Part shown: positions 1 through 8,303 of the stretch, in pieces
How positions within the stretch are numbered: the first letter of the stretch is position 1
How the letters are laid out: each line of letters starts with the position of its first letter
Origin: Pseudomonas baetica
Lineage (GTDB): Bacteria; Pseudomonadota; Gammaproteobacteria; Pseudomonadales; Pseudomonadaceae
DNA: 64,000 bases
Direction: 5' to 3'
Assembly: GCF_002813455.1 (NCBI RefSeq)
Contig: NZ_PHHE01000001.1
Span: 4,398,001 to 4,462,000, forward strand
The notes under the pieces: model-generated
Databases searched by the model: none
The model's input: the letters and a program-made list of their open reading frames with translations, nothing else
What the model was told of the DNA's origin: nothing
Translations under genes and position numbers: made by a program

Positions 1-296
1 GCGCGCGCCGGGTAGACGCATTGCGCGTGTTGCTCGCCCAGACTTGCCGGGGCGTACAACGCTTGTACCGTCGCGGCGAGTTCGTGATCGGGGTGTTCGT
101 TGCCATCGGGCGCGAGAAAGAATTTCTTGTCGCTGACATAGCTGCGCCAGCCGCCGAGCTTGGCGGTTTCGTAATGACCGAGGGAAATCCAGAAGCGGTC
201 GTTGGCCAGTTGCTGCAAACGTTGAGGGTCGATGTTTGGCGCGGCGGACAGCGGGGCGCAGACACAGAGCGCCAGCCAGGCAAGGCGTTTGAGCAT
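1..296 (-). CDS. DUF4105/Lnb N-terminal-domain periplasmic protein, 5' part only
   Basis: Partial gene: the start codon and the first 98 codons are present and the rest lies beyond the left edge. The N-terminus MLKRLAWLALCVCAPLSA is a signal peptide with probable cleavage before APN. The mature part carries FWISLGHYETAKLGG, FLLAPDG and CVYPAR, the pattern I associate with the N-terminal domain of the DUF4105/Lnb family, large envelope proteins of unknown role. The ATG at 296 is the first in-frame start ahead of the signal peptide. The family call rests on about 98 residues. It is read in the same direction as the DUF3015 gene, whose strong terminator separates them. Confidence 0.65.
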   Translation of the reverse strand, partial: MLKRLAWLALCVCAPLSAAPNIDPQRLQQLANDRFWISLGHYETAKLGGWRSYVSDKKFFLAPDGNEHPDHELAATVQALYAPASLGEQHAQCVYPAR

Positions 297-347
297 AGTC
301 GGCAACTTGAACAGGAAAGAAATAAAGACCCAAGGAGGGGCGAGCCG

Positions 348-380
348 AAAAAATAAAACCCGCTCCCCGAAGGAAGCGGG
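348..380 (-). terminator. Rho-independent terminator of the DUF3015 gene
   Basis: Read on the minus strand, a 9-bp stem (CCCGCTTCC paired with GGGAGCGGG, one G-T wobble) closes a TTCG tetraloop at 359-380. It is followed by TTTTATTTTTT at 358-348. It sits 12 bases past the DUF3015 stop codon. Confidence 0.9.
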
Positions 381-391
381 CGGGGTCGAGC

Positions 392-880
392 TTAAGCCTG
401 AGTGGCGTACTTGGCCAGACGTGGGTCCGATTTCAGTACGGCCAGGGTGTTGGTATGCACGTCTTCAGCGGTCACGTCAGCCTTGCTGAAGATCTGCTGG
501 AAGTGCTCGTGAGTGACTGCAGCGAAGTGCGCACGGTCTTCCGGCGCCACACCCAGTACCACGGCATAGGTGGTCAGCGCTTCGCCGTTACCTTTTGCCA
601 TGTCTTCGGACAGCTCGTTCATCATGCCATTCATGGCAAACCAGGATTTGCCGCCATAGGTCAGCGACGCGTTGGTCGAGCAACCGTTGGTGCCGGAAGT
701 CATACCGAACGTGGCGTTACCGGAAGTGCCGTTGGTGGTGGATGCCAGGAAGTGAGCCGGGGTGCCACGCTGACCTTCGAACAGCATGTTGCCCCAACCG
801 CAATCCGGGCCGCCTGGAGCTTGCGCCATTGCGTTGATGGATACAGCGGTGAAGAGAGTACCGAGAAGAATCCGTTTCAT
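392..880 (-). CDS. DUF3015 family exported protein
   Basis: A 162-aa protein with a signal peptide (MKRILLGTLFTAVSINAMA, cleavage before QAP), so probably periplasmic or surface exposed. The mature region has the DUF3015 pattern: an early CGWGNMLFEGQRG segment, a Gly/Thr/Asn-rich stretch, one Cys near residue 28 and one near residue 67 that could form a disulfide, and a helical C-terminal half with LKSDPRLAKYA. The function of the family is unknown. It is a single-gene unit with its own UUCG terminator downstream, divergent from asrA, with 277 bp between the two starts. Confidence 0.85.
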   Translation of the reverse strand: MKRILLGTLFTAVSINAMAQAPGGPDCGWGNMLFEGQRGTPAHFLASTTNGTSGNATFGMTSGTNGCSTNASLTYGGKSWFAMNGMMNELSEDMAKGNGEALTTYAVVLGVAPEDRAHFAAVTHEHFQQIFSKADVTAEDVHTNTLAVLKSDPRLAKYATQA

Positions 881-1157
881 AGCTTTTATCTCTTTATGTG
901 CATACCAATGGACAGGGTTCTGACACCTGACGGTGCCAGTGGGCCAGTATTAGTTCCAGCCGCGCAGTTTGGAGTTTAGGCACGTTCCCGGGGTTCCGTG
1001 AGTTTTTATAAAAGATTTGGCGATAACCCTGATTTCAAGGGGGGCAGGGCAGGGGCGGGCGGTTGTCTATGCTTTGTCACATGGCGCGCCTTGCCAGTGG
1101 GGCACGGGCAGCGCCAGAATGCCGCTATCTGCCCCGCCTGATTGTTAAGGAAGCCCG

Positions 1158-3596
1158 ATGCCTGATCCTGTTGCTGCCAGCCTGCGTATAGCGCCCGAAG
1201 CGCTGACCCGTCCGTTTTCCGCTGAACAGTTCAGCTTCACTACCACCAATGATCTGGAGCCCTTTCGCGGTGTGCTTGGCCAGGAACGTGCGGTCGAAGC
1301 CTTGCAGTTCGGTGTGGCCATGCCACGCCCCGGTTACAACGTATTCGTCATGGGCGAGCCCGGCACCGGTCGCTTCTCGTTCGTCAAACGCTACCTGAAA
1401 GCCGAAGGCAAGCGCCTGCAGACCCCGGCGGACTGGGTCTACGTCAATAATTTCGATGAGCCACGCGAGCCACGCGTCCTGGAGTTGCCATCGGGCACGG
1501 CAGGCGCGTTTATCGGCGACATCAACGGTCTGATCGACAACCTGCTGGCCACTTTCCCGGCGGTGTTCGAACACCCGTCCTACCAGCAAAAGAAAAGCGC
1601 CATCGACCGCGCCTTCAACCAGCGCTATGACAAGGCCCTGGACATCATCGAGCGTCTGGCGCTGGAAAAAGACGTCGCCCTGTACCGCGACAGCAGCAAC
1701 ATCGCCTTCACGCCGATGCTCGACGGCAAGGCCCTGGATGAAGCCGAGTTCTCGCAGTTGCCGGAAGCCGATCGCGAACGTTTTCACGAGGACATTTCCG
1801 GCCTCGAAGAGCGCCTGAACGAAGAACTCGCCAGCCTGCCGCAGTGGAAGCGTGAGTCGAACAACCAACTGCGTTCGCTCAACGAAGAAACCATCACCCT
1901 GGCCTTGCAGCCGCTGCTGGCGCCGTTGTCGGAAAAGTACGCGGAAAACGCCGCTGTCTGCGGTTATCTGCAAGCCATGCAGGTGTACCTGCTGAAAACC
2001 GTGGTCGAGCAACTGGTCGACGACAGCAAGACTGACGCCGTCGCGCGCAAGCTGCTGGAAGAACAATACGCGCCGAGTCTGGTGGTCGGTCATCCGGTCA
2101 GCGGGGGGGCGCCGGTTGTCTTCGAGCCGCATCCCACTTACGAAAACCTGTTCGGCCGCATCGAATACACCACCGATCAGGGTGCGCTCTACACCACTTA
2201 CCGCCAGCTGCGTCCGGGTGCCTTGCACCGCGCCAACGGTGGTTTCCTGATTCTTGAAGCCGAAAAAATGCTCAGCGAGCCGTTTGTATGGGATGCGCTC
2301 AAGCGCGCTCTGCAATCACGCAAGCTGAAAATGGAATCGCCGCTGGGCGAGATGGGCCGCTTCGCCACGGTGACCCTCAACCCGCAGCACATTCCGTTGC
2401 AGGTCAAAGTCATCATCATCGGTGCGCGGTCGCTGTATTACACGCTGCAAGACCTCGATCCGGACTTCCAGGAAATGTTCCGCGTCCTGGTCGATTTCGA
2501 CGAAGACATCCCGATGGTCGACGAAAGCCTGGAGCAGTTCGCCCAGTTGCTGAAAACCCGCACGTCGGAAGAAGGCATGGCGCCGCTGACCGCCGATGCG
2601 GTGGCGCGTCTGGCGACTTACAGCGCACGTCTGGCCGAACACCAAGGGCGCTTGTCGGCGCGCATTGGCGATCTGTTCCAACTGGTCAGCGAAGCGGATT
2701 TCATCCGTCACCTGGCCGGCGACGAGATGACCGATGCCGGGCACATCGAACGCGCCCTGAAAGCCAAGGCCACTCGCACCGGACGGGTGTCGGCGCGGAT
2801 TCTCGACGATATGCTCGCCGGCATCATCCTGATCGACACCGACGGCGCGGCGGTCGGCAAGTGCAACGGGCTGACCGTACTGGAAGTCGGCGACTCGGCG
2901 TTCGGTGTGCCGGCGCGGATTTCCGCCACGGTGTACCCGGGCGGCAGCGGTATTGTCGACATCGAGCGTGAGGTCAACCTCGGCCAGCCGATTCACTCCA
3001 AAGGCGTGATGATCCTCACCGGCTATCTGGGCAGCCGGTATGCCCAGGAGTTCCCGCTGGCGATTTCCGCGAGCATCGCGCTGGAGCAATCCTACGGTTA
3101 CGTCGATGGCGACAGTGCGTCGCTGGGCGAGGCGTGTACGCTGATTTCGGCGCTGTCGAAGACGCCGCTCAAGCAGTGCTTCGCGATCACGGGTTCGATC
3201 AACCAGTTCGGCGAAGTGCAGGCGGTGGGCGGGGTCAACGAAAAAATCGAAGGCTTCTTCCGTCTTTGCGAAGCACGCGGGTTGACCGGCGAGCAGGGCG
3301 CGATCATTCCGCAGGCCAACGTGGCGACGCTGATGTTGGATGAGAAAGTGCTGGCGGCGGTGCGCGCCGGGCAGTTCCACGTTTACGCGGTGCGTCAGGC
3401 CGACGAGGCGTTGAGCCTTTTGGTCGGCGAGCCGGCCGGTGAACCGGATGCAGACGGTCAGTTCCCTGAAGGCAGCGTCAACGCACGGGTGGTTGAGCGT
3501 CTGCGGGTGATTGCCGAGATGATCAGCGAAGAAGATCTGAAGGAAGCCGAGAAGGAACTGGTGCAGGAGGCGTTGGCCGAAGCCAAACCGGCGTAA
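1158..3596 (+). CDS. asrA: AsrA-type ATP-dependent Lon-like protease
   Basis: An 812-aa AAA+ protease that resembles P. aeruginosa AsrA (PA0779), a heat-shock-linked protease tied to tolerance of aminoglycoside stress. A nucleotide-binding loop GEPGTGR lies at residues 66-72, with Arg where Lon has Lys. A long coiled-coil and lid region follows, then a C-terminal Lon-type protease domain. The dyad is Ser653 (in DGDSAS) and Lys696 (in GVNEKIEG), 43 residues apart as in E. coli Lon. There is no N-terminal Lon substrate domain, so it is of the shorter LonB/LonC-like type. The length matches the family. It stands alone, followed by a REPIN. I could not define a convincing sigma-32 promoter upstream. 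Confidence 0.88.
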   Translation: MPDPVAASLRIAPEALTRPFSAEQFSFTTTNDLEPFRGVLGQERAVEALQFGVAMPRPGYNVFVMGEPGTGRFSFVKRYLKAEGKRLQTPADWVYVNNFDEPREPRVLELPSGTAGAFIGDINGLIDNLLATFPAVFEHPSYQQKKSAIDRAFNQRYDKALDIIERLALEKDVALYRDSSNIAFTPMLDGKALDEAEFSQLPEADRERFHEDISGLEERLNEELASLPQWKRESNNQLRSLNEETITLALQPLLAPLSEKYAENAAVCGYLQAMQVYLLKTVVEQLVDDSKTDAVARKLLEEQYAPSLVVGHPVSGGAPVVFEPHPTYENLFGRIEYTTDQGALYTTYRQLRPGALHRANGGFLILEAEKMLSEPFVWDALKRALQSRKLKMESPLGEMGRFATVTLNPQHIPLQVKVIIIGARSLYYTLQDLDPDFQEMFRVLVDFDEDIPMVDESLEQFAQLLKTRTSEEGMAPLTADAVARLATYSARLAEHQGRLSARIGDLFQLVSEADFIRHLAGDEMTDAGHIERALKAKATRTGRVSARILDDMLAGIILIDTDGAAVGKCNGLTVLEVGDSAFGVPARISATVYPGGSGIVDIEREVNLGQPIHSKGVMILTGYLGSRYAQEFPLAISASIALEQSYGYVDGDSASLGEACTLISALSKTPLKQCFAITGSINQFGEVQAVGGVNEKIEGFFRLCEARGLTGEQGAIIPQANVATLMLDEKVLAAVRAGQFHVYAVRQADEALSLLVGEPAGEPDADGQFPEGSVNARVVERLRVIAEMISEEDLKEAEKELVQEALAEAKPA

Positions 3597-3629
3597 GCCT
3601 TAACCCAGTTAAAAACCGGGCTGGAAATT

Positions 3630-3717
3630 GTGGGAGGGGGCTTGCTCCCGAAGGCGGTGTATCAGTTAACGAATCTGTTGCCTGACGCACCGCCTTCGGG
3701 AGCAAGCCCCCTCCCAC
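3630..3717. repeat. REPIN, GTGGGAGGGGGCTTGCTCCC variant
   Basis: Two REP arms in head-to-head inverted orientation. The left arm starts GTGGGAGGGGGCTTGCTCCC and the right arm is its exact reverse complement, extended by GAAGGCGGTG paired with CACCGCCTTC. The inner spacer is about 28 bp. Both arms carry the GGGGG/CCCCC version of the motif, as does the element at 57689. It lies 34 bp downstream of asrA. Confidence 0.93.
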
Positions 3718-3919
3718 CGTGTTTTTGTATAAATTCATCGGAGTTCGCCACAACTCTGACGTCAATATTCACACAATGACCATTCGGCGCCTTCTGGTTC
3801 CATAAAGTTTGCGCGGCGAACTTTTCTTCTATTCTCAGCTCAAGGATATCGACAGTATCACTGGATCGAGCCAGTCCTCCCGTGAGGGCTGAATACCGGC
3901 TTCACCGAGGGTCGCCGCC

Positions 3920-4240
3920 ATGTCGCGCAACCTCTGCCTCACCCGTCAATGCCTGGGTCTTGTGACCCGTATCGAATGCGCCATCAAGCCGTTGGCCGGC
4001 GATACCGGCATGTGGACGCTGCTCTTCGCTGCCGGCATGGCCGGCGAACAACCTTCCGCAATCAAAGCCCAAGGCCCGTTTCACGGCCCGGTCGCTGCCG
4101 AGTCGATCCTCGATACCATCGTCGAAAGTCTGACCCTGCACGGCTATGAACTGGCCGACGATCCGCAAATCTGGAGCCTGCACCTGCAGGCTCAGCTTCG
4201 GCAGATCAACGGCGGGCGGGGGCGCAGCCTCAACAGTTAG
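3920..4240 (+). CDS. Conserved hypothetical protein, 106 aa
   Basis: I do not recognise a domain. The protein (MSRNLCLTRQCLGLVTRIEC...) has no clear signal peptide or membrane span, three Cys near the N-terminus, and a C-terminal half of predicted helices ending in GGRGRSLNS. Its third-position GC is like that of its neighbours. Its stop codon overlaps by 4 nt, tail to tail, with the lipoprotein gene on the other strand. The start is the first ATG, with GTCGCCGCC rather than a good ribosome site just before it, so both the start and the reality of the gene are less certain than for its neighbours. The 200 bp between the REPIN and this start hold no other feature I can support. Confidence 0.55.
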   Translation: MSRNLCLTRQCLGLVTRIECAIKPLAGDTGMWTLLFAAGMAGEQPSAIKAQGPFHGPVAAESILDTIVESLTLHGYELADDPQIWSLHLQAQLRQINGGRGRSLNS

Positions 4241-6069
4241 GGCGCAGCGTCAGGCGTTTGCGTCTTGTCGAGTTTGACCTCAAAACCATATTGCACGGTG
4301 GCGAGGTCGGTTCGCTGATAGGTTTCTACGTGAGTCGGGCGGCCGTAAAAGTAATGCACGCCAAACAGCGCCGGGCCCTCTGGGCTCGCATCGTGGCTGA
4401 CCGAGAGGATCTGCTTCAGGTACTTACCGCTATCGTCCTTGACGAAGAACCGCCATTCGTTGGCGGGGAATAGCTTCAGGTCTACTACCAGCGTGTTGTT
4501 TTTGATCTCCAGGCCTTTGGGCAAAGCCTTGGCTTGGTAGGTTTTCTTGTCGACCGTTGCCAGAAACAACGGCATCGAACCGACGGCAATTGCCGGGTTT
4601 TCCGGGAACAGATTCAAATCGTAGGTGATCGTCGCTCGCAGCGGATCGACTTGATACGCCTCGGGCGGCAGTTCGATCGGTTCATCAAGTTTGCCACTGC
4701 GCTTTTCGGTGAAGAACGTCACCGGGCTGACGCCGGGGTTGAAGTCATCGCCGAGCAATTCATCATTGAAGGTGCGGCGGTGAGAGAACTCGATTCGCGC
4801 AGCGCTAGGGTCTTCCACGGATTGATGAATTCGGATCCCCGCTTTCAACTGGTCTTCGGTCAGGCTCGCGCCTTTGAGCCAGTTCACGGCCATATCGTCG
4901 TACACCACCACCACCGGCAGATCCAGCGGCTGGATGGATTTTTCTGTGGTGTGCTGGTTGAAGGCGCGAATCGGCAGATCCAGGTTCTTGCGCGTTACGG
5001 TTGCCGAGGAAAAATCCAGCACACTGACTTCCAGCGTCTCGATCGGGCCGTTGAAGTAAACCTTGTTGTAGCGCTTGGGGTGTTGCTGTTCGAAGGCTTG
5101 CTGATCGTCACTGAGCTGTTTTTCCAGAGGCTCGCTCCAGGTTTTCAGCTGCTGCAACTGCTTCAGTTGTTTTTCGTAGAACGCCACCTGTTCCGGGCTC
5201 TCGTTGATCGAGCCGGCGCGCACCAGGTATTGCCCGGTGGTGTCGCGGGCCTGGACGATCAATGGGTTGAGCTGAGCGTCGGCGACTTCCGGCGCCAGCG
5301 GCAGGCTGTTGCTGAATTCGACTTCGGCGTAGTTCTTCGCCAGTTTCAGCAGTTTGACGCTGAGGTTGTCATTGGTCCGGGTCTGGCCGACGTCTTTCTG
5401 CGTCAGGTCGAAACTGTAGAGTCGGCGCGGTGCGATGACTTCGACCTGGCCTTGCAGGCTCACCGGTTGCGGCTGGGTTTTCTTGTCCACATCCAGACCG
5501 TCGATAAACGGGTAGGTCACGGTCAGGTCATCGGGGTTGGTGACGTTGGAACTGGACGGGCTCAACTGAATGCCGGGATCGGTTTCCGACCACTCCGGCT
5601 GATAAGCGATGACGCGTTTGTTGCTCAGGGTCACCGATTGCCATTCCACGCGATGGGGGAACAGGAAGCCGCCGGGAATATTCAGGTGGAAGGGGAATAC
5701 CGGTTGCAGATCAGTGAGGTAATCGGAGCTGGCGTCCTTGTGCAGCACGAAAAGGCCGTTGATGAATGTTTCGACCAGTGCCTGCGGGGTAGGGTAGTGC
5801 TTGAGTACGCCAAGCGCGTCTTCACCGTATTCGGTTCTTGCCGGATTGTTCTCGAGTTTCTGCTGTGCGCGTTCCAGCAGCAGCAGCGATCCGCCGAGCT
5901 CGGTGATGGCATCCTTGAGCTTCGGGTCGGTGATGGCGTCCAGTGACTGTTCGAACTTTGTGGTCTTTTCTTCAAGGCTGGCAGCGTGCTTGTCGTCGCC
6001 GGGCGAGCAGCCGCCGAGTAACAGGGCAAAGCCAATTGCGGCAATCGTTATCGGCAATCGCAGATCCAT
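4237..6069 (-). CDS. Large lipoprotein of unknown function
   Basis: A 610-aa protein that starts MDLRLPITIAAIGFALLLGGC. This is a lipoprotein signal with the lipobox LGGC at residues 18-21; Ser at +2 predicts sorting to the outer membrane. The frame is open for 54 more codons upstream, but the lipobox fixes ATG 6069 as the start. Residues 30-70 form a charged heptad-like helix (EEKTTKFEQSLDAITDPK). The remainder looks like several beta-rich domains, separated by a second helical segment (EQVAFYEKQLKQLQQLKTW). I know no named domain for it. Similar proteins are annotated as hypothetical across Pseudomonas. It is transcribed alone, convergent with the 106-aa gene. Confidence 0.75.
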   Translation of the reverse strand: MDLRLPITIAAIGFALLLGGCSPGDDKHAASLEEKTTKFEQSLDAITDPKLKDAITELGGSLLLLERAQQKLENNPARTEYGEDALGVLKHYPTPQALVETFINGLFVLHKDASSDYLTDLQPVFPFHLNIPGGFLFPHRVEWQSVTLSNKRVIAYQPEWSETDPGIQLSPSSSNVTNPDDLTVTYPFIDGLDVDKKTQPQPVSLQGQVEVIAPRRLYSFDLTQKDVGQTRTNDNLSVKLLKLAKNYAEVEFSNSLPLAPEVADAQLNPLIVQARDTTGQYLVRAGSINESPEQVAFYEKQLKQLQQLKTWSEPLEKQLSDDQQAFEQQHPKRYNKVYFNGPIETLEVSVLDFSSATVTRKNLDLPIRAFNQHTTEKSIQPLDLPVVVVYDDMAVNWLKGASLTEDQLKAGIRIHQSVEDPSAARIEFSHRRTFNDELLGDDFNPGVSPVTFFTEKRSGKLDEPIELPPEAYQVDPLRATITYDLNLFPENPAIAVGSMPLFLATVDKKTYQAKALPKGLEIKNNTLVVDLKLFPANEWRFFVKDDSGKYLKQILSVSHDASPEGPALFGVHYFYGRPTHVETYQRTDLATVQYGFEVKLDKTQTPDAAP

Positions 6070-6167
6070 TTCCACTCGTCCTGTCCACTGTCGCTGGGCT
6101 GTCAATGGTTTGGACACTAGCAGAAAAACTTTGAGACACACACGCAGGTGGCGGATTTCCGGGCGGT

Positions 6168-6196
6168 TTCTGGCTGTCACAGGTCGCTGGTATACT
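6168..6196 (+). promoter_or_regulatory. Candidate sigma-70 promoter of the UPF0114 gene
   Basis: TATACT at 6191-6196 is a good -10 box. Seventeen bases upstream lies TTCTGG (6168-6173), a poor -35. The predicted start of transcription leaves a leader of about 28 nt before ATG 6231. Confidence 0.4.
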
Positions 6197-6230
6197 CGCC
6201 ACCCATTACAACCCCCTTGTGTGAGATTCA

Positions 6231-6719
6231 ATGGAACGCTTTATCGAAAATGCAATGTACGCCTCGCGCTGGCTGCTGGCGCCGATCTACATCGGATTGT
6301 CTCTCGGGCTGCTGGCGTTGGCGCTGAAATTTTTCCAGGAAGTTTTCCACATCCTGCCCAGCGTATTCTCGATGGCCGAGTCGGAGCTGATTCTGGTGCT
6401 GCTGTCGCTGATCGACATGGCGCTGGTGGGTGGCTTGCTGGTGATGGTGATGATTTCCGGCTACGAGAACTTCGTTTCCGAACTGAACATCGACGAAGGC
6501 AAGGAAAAGCTCAGTTGGCTGGGCACCATGGACTCTTCGTCGCTGAAGATGAAAGTGGCGGCCTCGATCGTGGCGATCTCCTCGATCCACTTGCTGCGGA
6601 TCTTCATGGACGCCAAGAACGTCGATCCCGAGCACCTGATGTGGTACGTGATCATCCACATGACGTTCGTGGTCTCGGCATTCGCCATGGGTTACCTGGA
6701 CAAAGTCACCAAGCACTGA
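6231..6719 (+). CDS. UPF0114 (YqhA family) inner membrane protein
   Basis: A 162-aa protein of the TIGR00645/UPF0114 family. Its N-terminus, [20 protein letters not shown], is typical of the family. Three or four hydrophobic segments are visible: about 11-33, 50-77, 105-125 and 135-155. A conserved cytoplasmic-type stretch, [19 protein letters not shown], sits between the second and third. No biochemical role is established. It is the homologue of PA4574. It is followed directly by a long perfect hairpin and appears monocistronic. Confidence 0.9.
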   Translation: MERFIENAMYASRWLLAPIYIGLSLGLLALALKFFQEVFHILPSVFSMAESELILVLLSLIDMALVGGLLVMVMISGYENFVSELNIDEGKEKLSWLGTMDSSSLKMKVAASIVAISSIHLLRIFMDAKNVDPEHLMWYVIIHMTFVVSAFAMGYLDKVTKH

Positions 6720-6738
6720 TCAACGTTTAAGCTGAAAA

Positions 6739-6774
6739 ACACCGCCCGTCTGTTGCGAAACAGACGGGCGGTGT
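6739..6774. terminator. Long hairpin terminator with GCGA tetraloop
   Basis: A perfect 16-bp stem (ACACCGCCCGTCTGTT and its reverse complement) closes on a GCGA tetraloop, 19 bp after the UPF0114 stop. The tract after it on the plus strand is weak (CGTTTG). On the minus strand the stem is followed by TTTTT. It probably ends the UPF0114 transcript and blocks antisense readthrough. Confidence 0.75.
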
Positions 6775-6851
6775 CGTTTGTGGCTTGTGCTTTGTGGCGT
6801 GCGGGCATATGCCTGTAGAGGTCTTGGCTCGCCATTGCGTGAGGTGTGTTC

Positions 6852-7157
6852 ATGAACCTGCAAGAGTTGAATGCCTTTGCTATCGCCAGAAAGGTCGATG
6901 AGCTGAACCTGATCTCCATGGAGGGCGGGATTTATCTGCTCGAAGCACGTATGCATGGCGCGGCGTATCCTTTGAGTGATCTCAAGGGCAACATGCTGAC
7001 GCTGCGCTCGGTTGAGCATGCGCGGGATTTGCTGCATGCCTTTCCGGTATTGCCCTTCAACCTCGTACACACCTCGGTACATGATGAAATGTGTGGCTTG
7101 GGCCCCAGTGGCGAGGAAAGCCTGAAAGTGCCGCTGGCCTGGCGTTCTGCCCTGTAG
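6852..7157 (+). CDS. DUF6482-like small protein (PA4573-like)
   Basis: A 101-aa soluble protein, MNLQELNAFAIARKVDELNLISMEGGIYLLEARM.... The first 60 residues look like a small beta-rich fold around EGGIYLLEA. The C-terminus carries VHDEMCGLGP. I assign it to DUF6482 by its resemblance to short Pseudomonas proteins placed next to fklB; no function is known. ATG 6852 is preferred because GAGG lies 6-9 nt upstream. An in-frame GTG two codons earlier is possible. Confidence 0.7.
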   Translation: MNLQELNAFAIARKVDELNLISMEGGIYLLEARMHGAAYPLSDLKGNMLTLRSVEHARDLLHAFPVLPFNLVHTSVHDEMCGLGPSGEESLKVPLAWRSAL

Positions 7158-7279
7158 GCGTTGCGCGCCATCGCCGGAACATCTGTGCTAGTCTGCTCGC
7201 CCTTTTGGTTCCGGGCGCGCCGGGACGCGCTGTGCACGCACGGCAAGTCTTTTGGCCGTCCGCACAGCGGAGCAGTGTC

Positions 7280-7897
7280 ATGTCCGAAGTAAATCTGTCC
7301 ACCGACGAAACCCGCGTCAGCTACGGCATTGGCCGTCAGTTGGGTGACCAGCTGCGCGACAACCCACCACCGGGCGTTAGCCTGGACGCGATCCTGGCCG
7401 GTCTGACCGACGCTTTTGCAGGCCAGCCAAGCCGTGTGGGTCAGGAAGAAATGTCCGCCAGCTTCAAGGTGATCCGCGAGATCATGCAAGCCGAAGCGGC
7501 CGCAAAAGCTGAAGCCGCTGCCGGCGAAGGCCTGGCATTCCTGGCTGAAAACGCCAAAAAAGAAGGCATCACCACGCTGGCTTCCGGTCTGCAATTCGAA
7601 GTGCTGACCCAAGGTGAAGGCGCCAAGCCATCCCGTGAAGACACCGTGCGCACTCACTACCACGGCATGCTGATCGACGGCACTGTGTTCGACAGTTCCT
7701 ACGATCGTGGCCAGCCTGCAGAATTCCCGGTTGGCGGCGTGATCGCCGGTTGGACCGAAGCCCTGCAATTGATGAATGCCGGCAGCAAATGGCGTCTGTA
7801 CGTGCCAAGCGAACTGGCTTACGGCGCTCAAGGCGTTGGCAGCATCCCGCCGCACAGCGTTCTGGTATTCGACGTCGAGCTGCTCGACGTTCTGTAA
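7280..7897 (+). CDS. fklB: FKBP-type peptidyl-prolyl isomerase FklB
   Basis: A 205-aa FklB/FkpA-class proline isomerase (PA4572-like). Residues 1-90 are the helical dimerisation region (SYGIGRQLGDQL..., GQEEMSASFKVIREIMQAEAAAKAEAA). The C-terminal FKBP domain contains VRTHYHGMLIDGTVFDSSYDRG, IAGWTEALQLM and YVPSELAYG, and ends VLVFDVELLDVL. With no signal peptide it should act in the cytoplasm as a folding catalyst and chaperone. The frame extends well upstream of ATG 7280, but the MSEVNLSTDETRVSYGIG start matches the family and has CGGAG upstream. A degenerate REPIN follows the stop. Confidence 0.93.
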   Translation: MSEVNLSTDETRVSYGIGRQLGDQLRDNPPPGVSLDAILAGLTDAFAGQPSRVGQEEMSASFKVIREIMQAEAAAKAEAAAGEGLAFLAENAKKEGITTLASGLQFEVLTQGEGAKPSREDTVRTHYHGMLIDGTVFDSSYDRGQPAEFPVGGVIAGWTEALQLMNAGSKWRLYVPSELAYGAQGVGSIPPHSVLVFDVELLDVL

Positions 7898-7908
7898 GAC
7901 CTCATTGT

Positions 7909-7993
7909 TGGAGCGGGCTCGCTCGCGAAAGCGGTGTGTCATTCAACGATGATGTTGAATGTTATGGCCTCTTCGCGAGCAAGCCCGCTCCCA
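7909..7993. repeat. REPIN, partly degenerate left arm
   Basis: The right arm, TTCGCGAGCAAGCCCGCTCCCAC, is intact. The left arm starts TTGGAGCGGGCTCGCTCGCG instead of GTGGGAGCGGGCTTGCTCGCG, so two positions are unpaired. A short extra AGGGCTCGCTCCGAC fragment follows the right arm. It lies between fklB and the PA4570-like gene. Confidence 0.85.
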
Positions 7994-8020
7994 CAGGGCT
8001 CGCTCCGACATGTTGCATTT

Positions 8021-8278
8021 TCATAGTTCGATCTTATGGTGCAGTTCATGCGAAGGGCGCAAGGCCCGGGCATAGCAGAACAGAAACAGATTGCGCACCA
8101 GCTCCTTGAGCACCAGCGGCTCGCTGGAATTAAGGCTGCTGACATCCAGATCCCCTTGATCCTGCAACTCATGTAGCGCTTCTTCTTCCAGCACTGCGCA
8201 GACTTCCCCGGTTTCCCGATGCAGGATTCTCAGATAAGGGTGTGGGCGATCCAGCCAGGCGTCGATCAAATAAGTCAT
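8021..8278 (-). CDS. PA4570-like small protein, predicted iron-regulated
   Basis: An 85-aa protein, MTYLIDAWLDRPHPYLRILHRETGEVCAVLEEEALHELQ.... It has no signal peptide or membrane span, a mixed N-terminal half and a helical C-terminal half that ends HELHHKIEL. The start is fixed by AAGGAG placed 9 nt before ATG 8278; an in-frame ATG closer to that site is spaced too tightly. A 19-bp Fur-box palindrome lies 26 bp upstream of the start, on the promoter side, so expression should rise when iron is scarce. I recall its P. aeruginosa homologue PA4570 being listed among iron-starvation-induced genes. Function unknown. Confidence 0.8.
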   Translation of the reverse strand: MTYLIDAWLDRPHPYLRILHRETGEVCAVLEEEALHELQDQGDLDVSSLNSSEPLVLKELVRNLFLFCYARALRPSHELHHKIEL

Positions 8279-8303
8279 GGTTCTCATCTCCTTGAAGGGT
8301 TTC

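Noticed and set aside
455..979. 174-codon plus-strand frame opposite DUF3015
   Set aside because: The minus-strand frame has a signal peptide, a family signature and a terminator; the plus-strand frame has none of these.
1015..1050. CTTGAAA on the minus strand upstream of the DUF3015 gene as a sigma-32 promoter
   Set aside because: No CCCCAT-like -10 box lies at 11-16 bp.
3630..3717. REPIN elements taken as possible CRISPR repeats
   Set aside because: They are inverted pairs scattered singly between genes, with no regular direct repeats or spacers and no cas genes.
4534..5946. 470-codon plus-strand frame across the lipoprotein gene
   Set aside because: The minus-strand reading has a clean lipobox and balanced composition. 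The plus-strand reading is Val/Gln/Arg/Phe-rich, as antisense shadows are.
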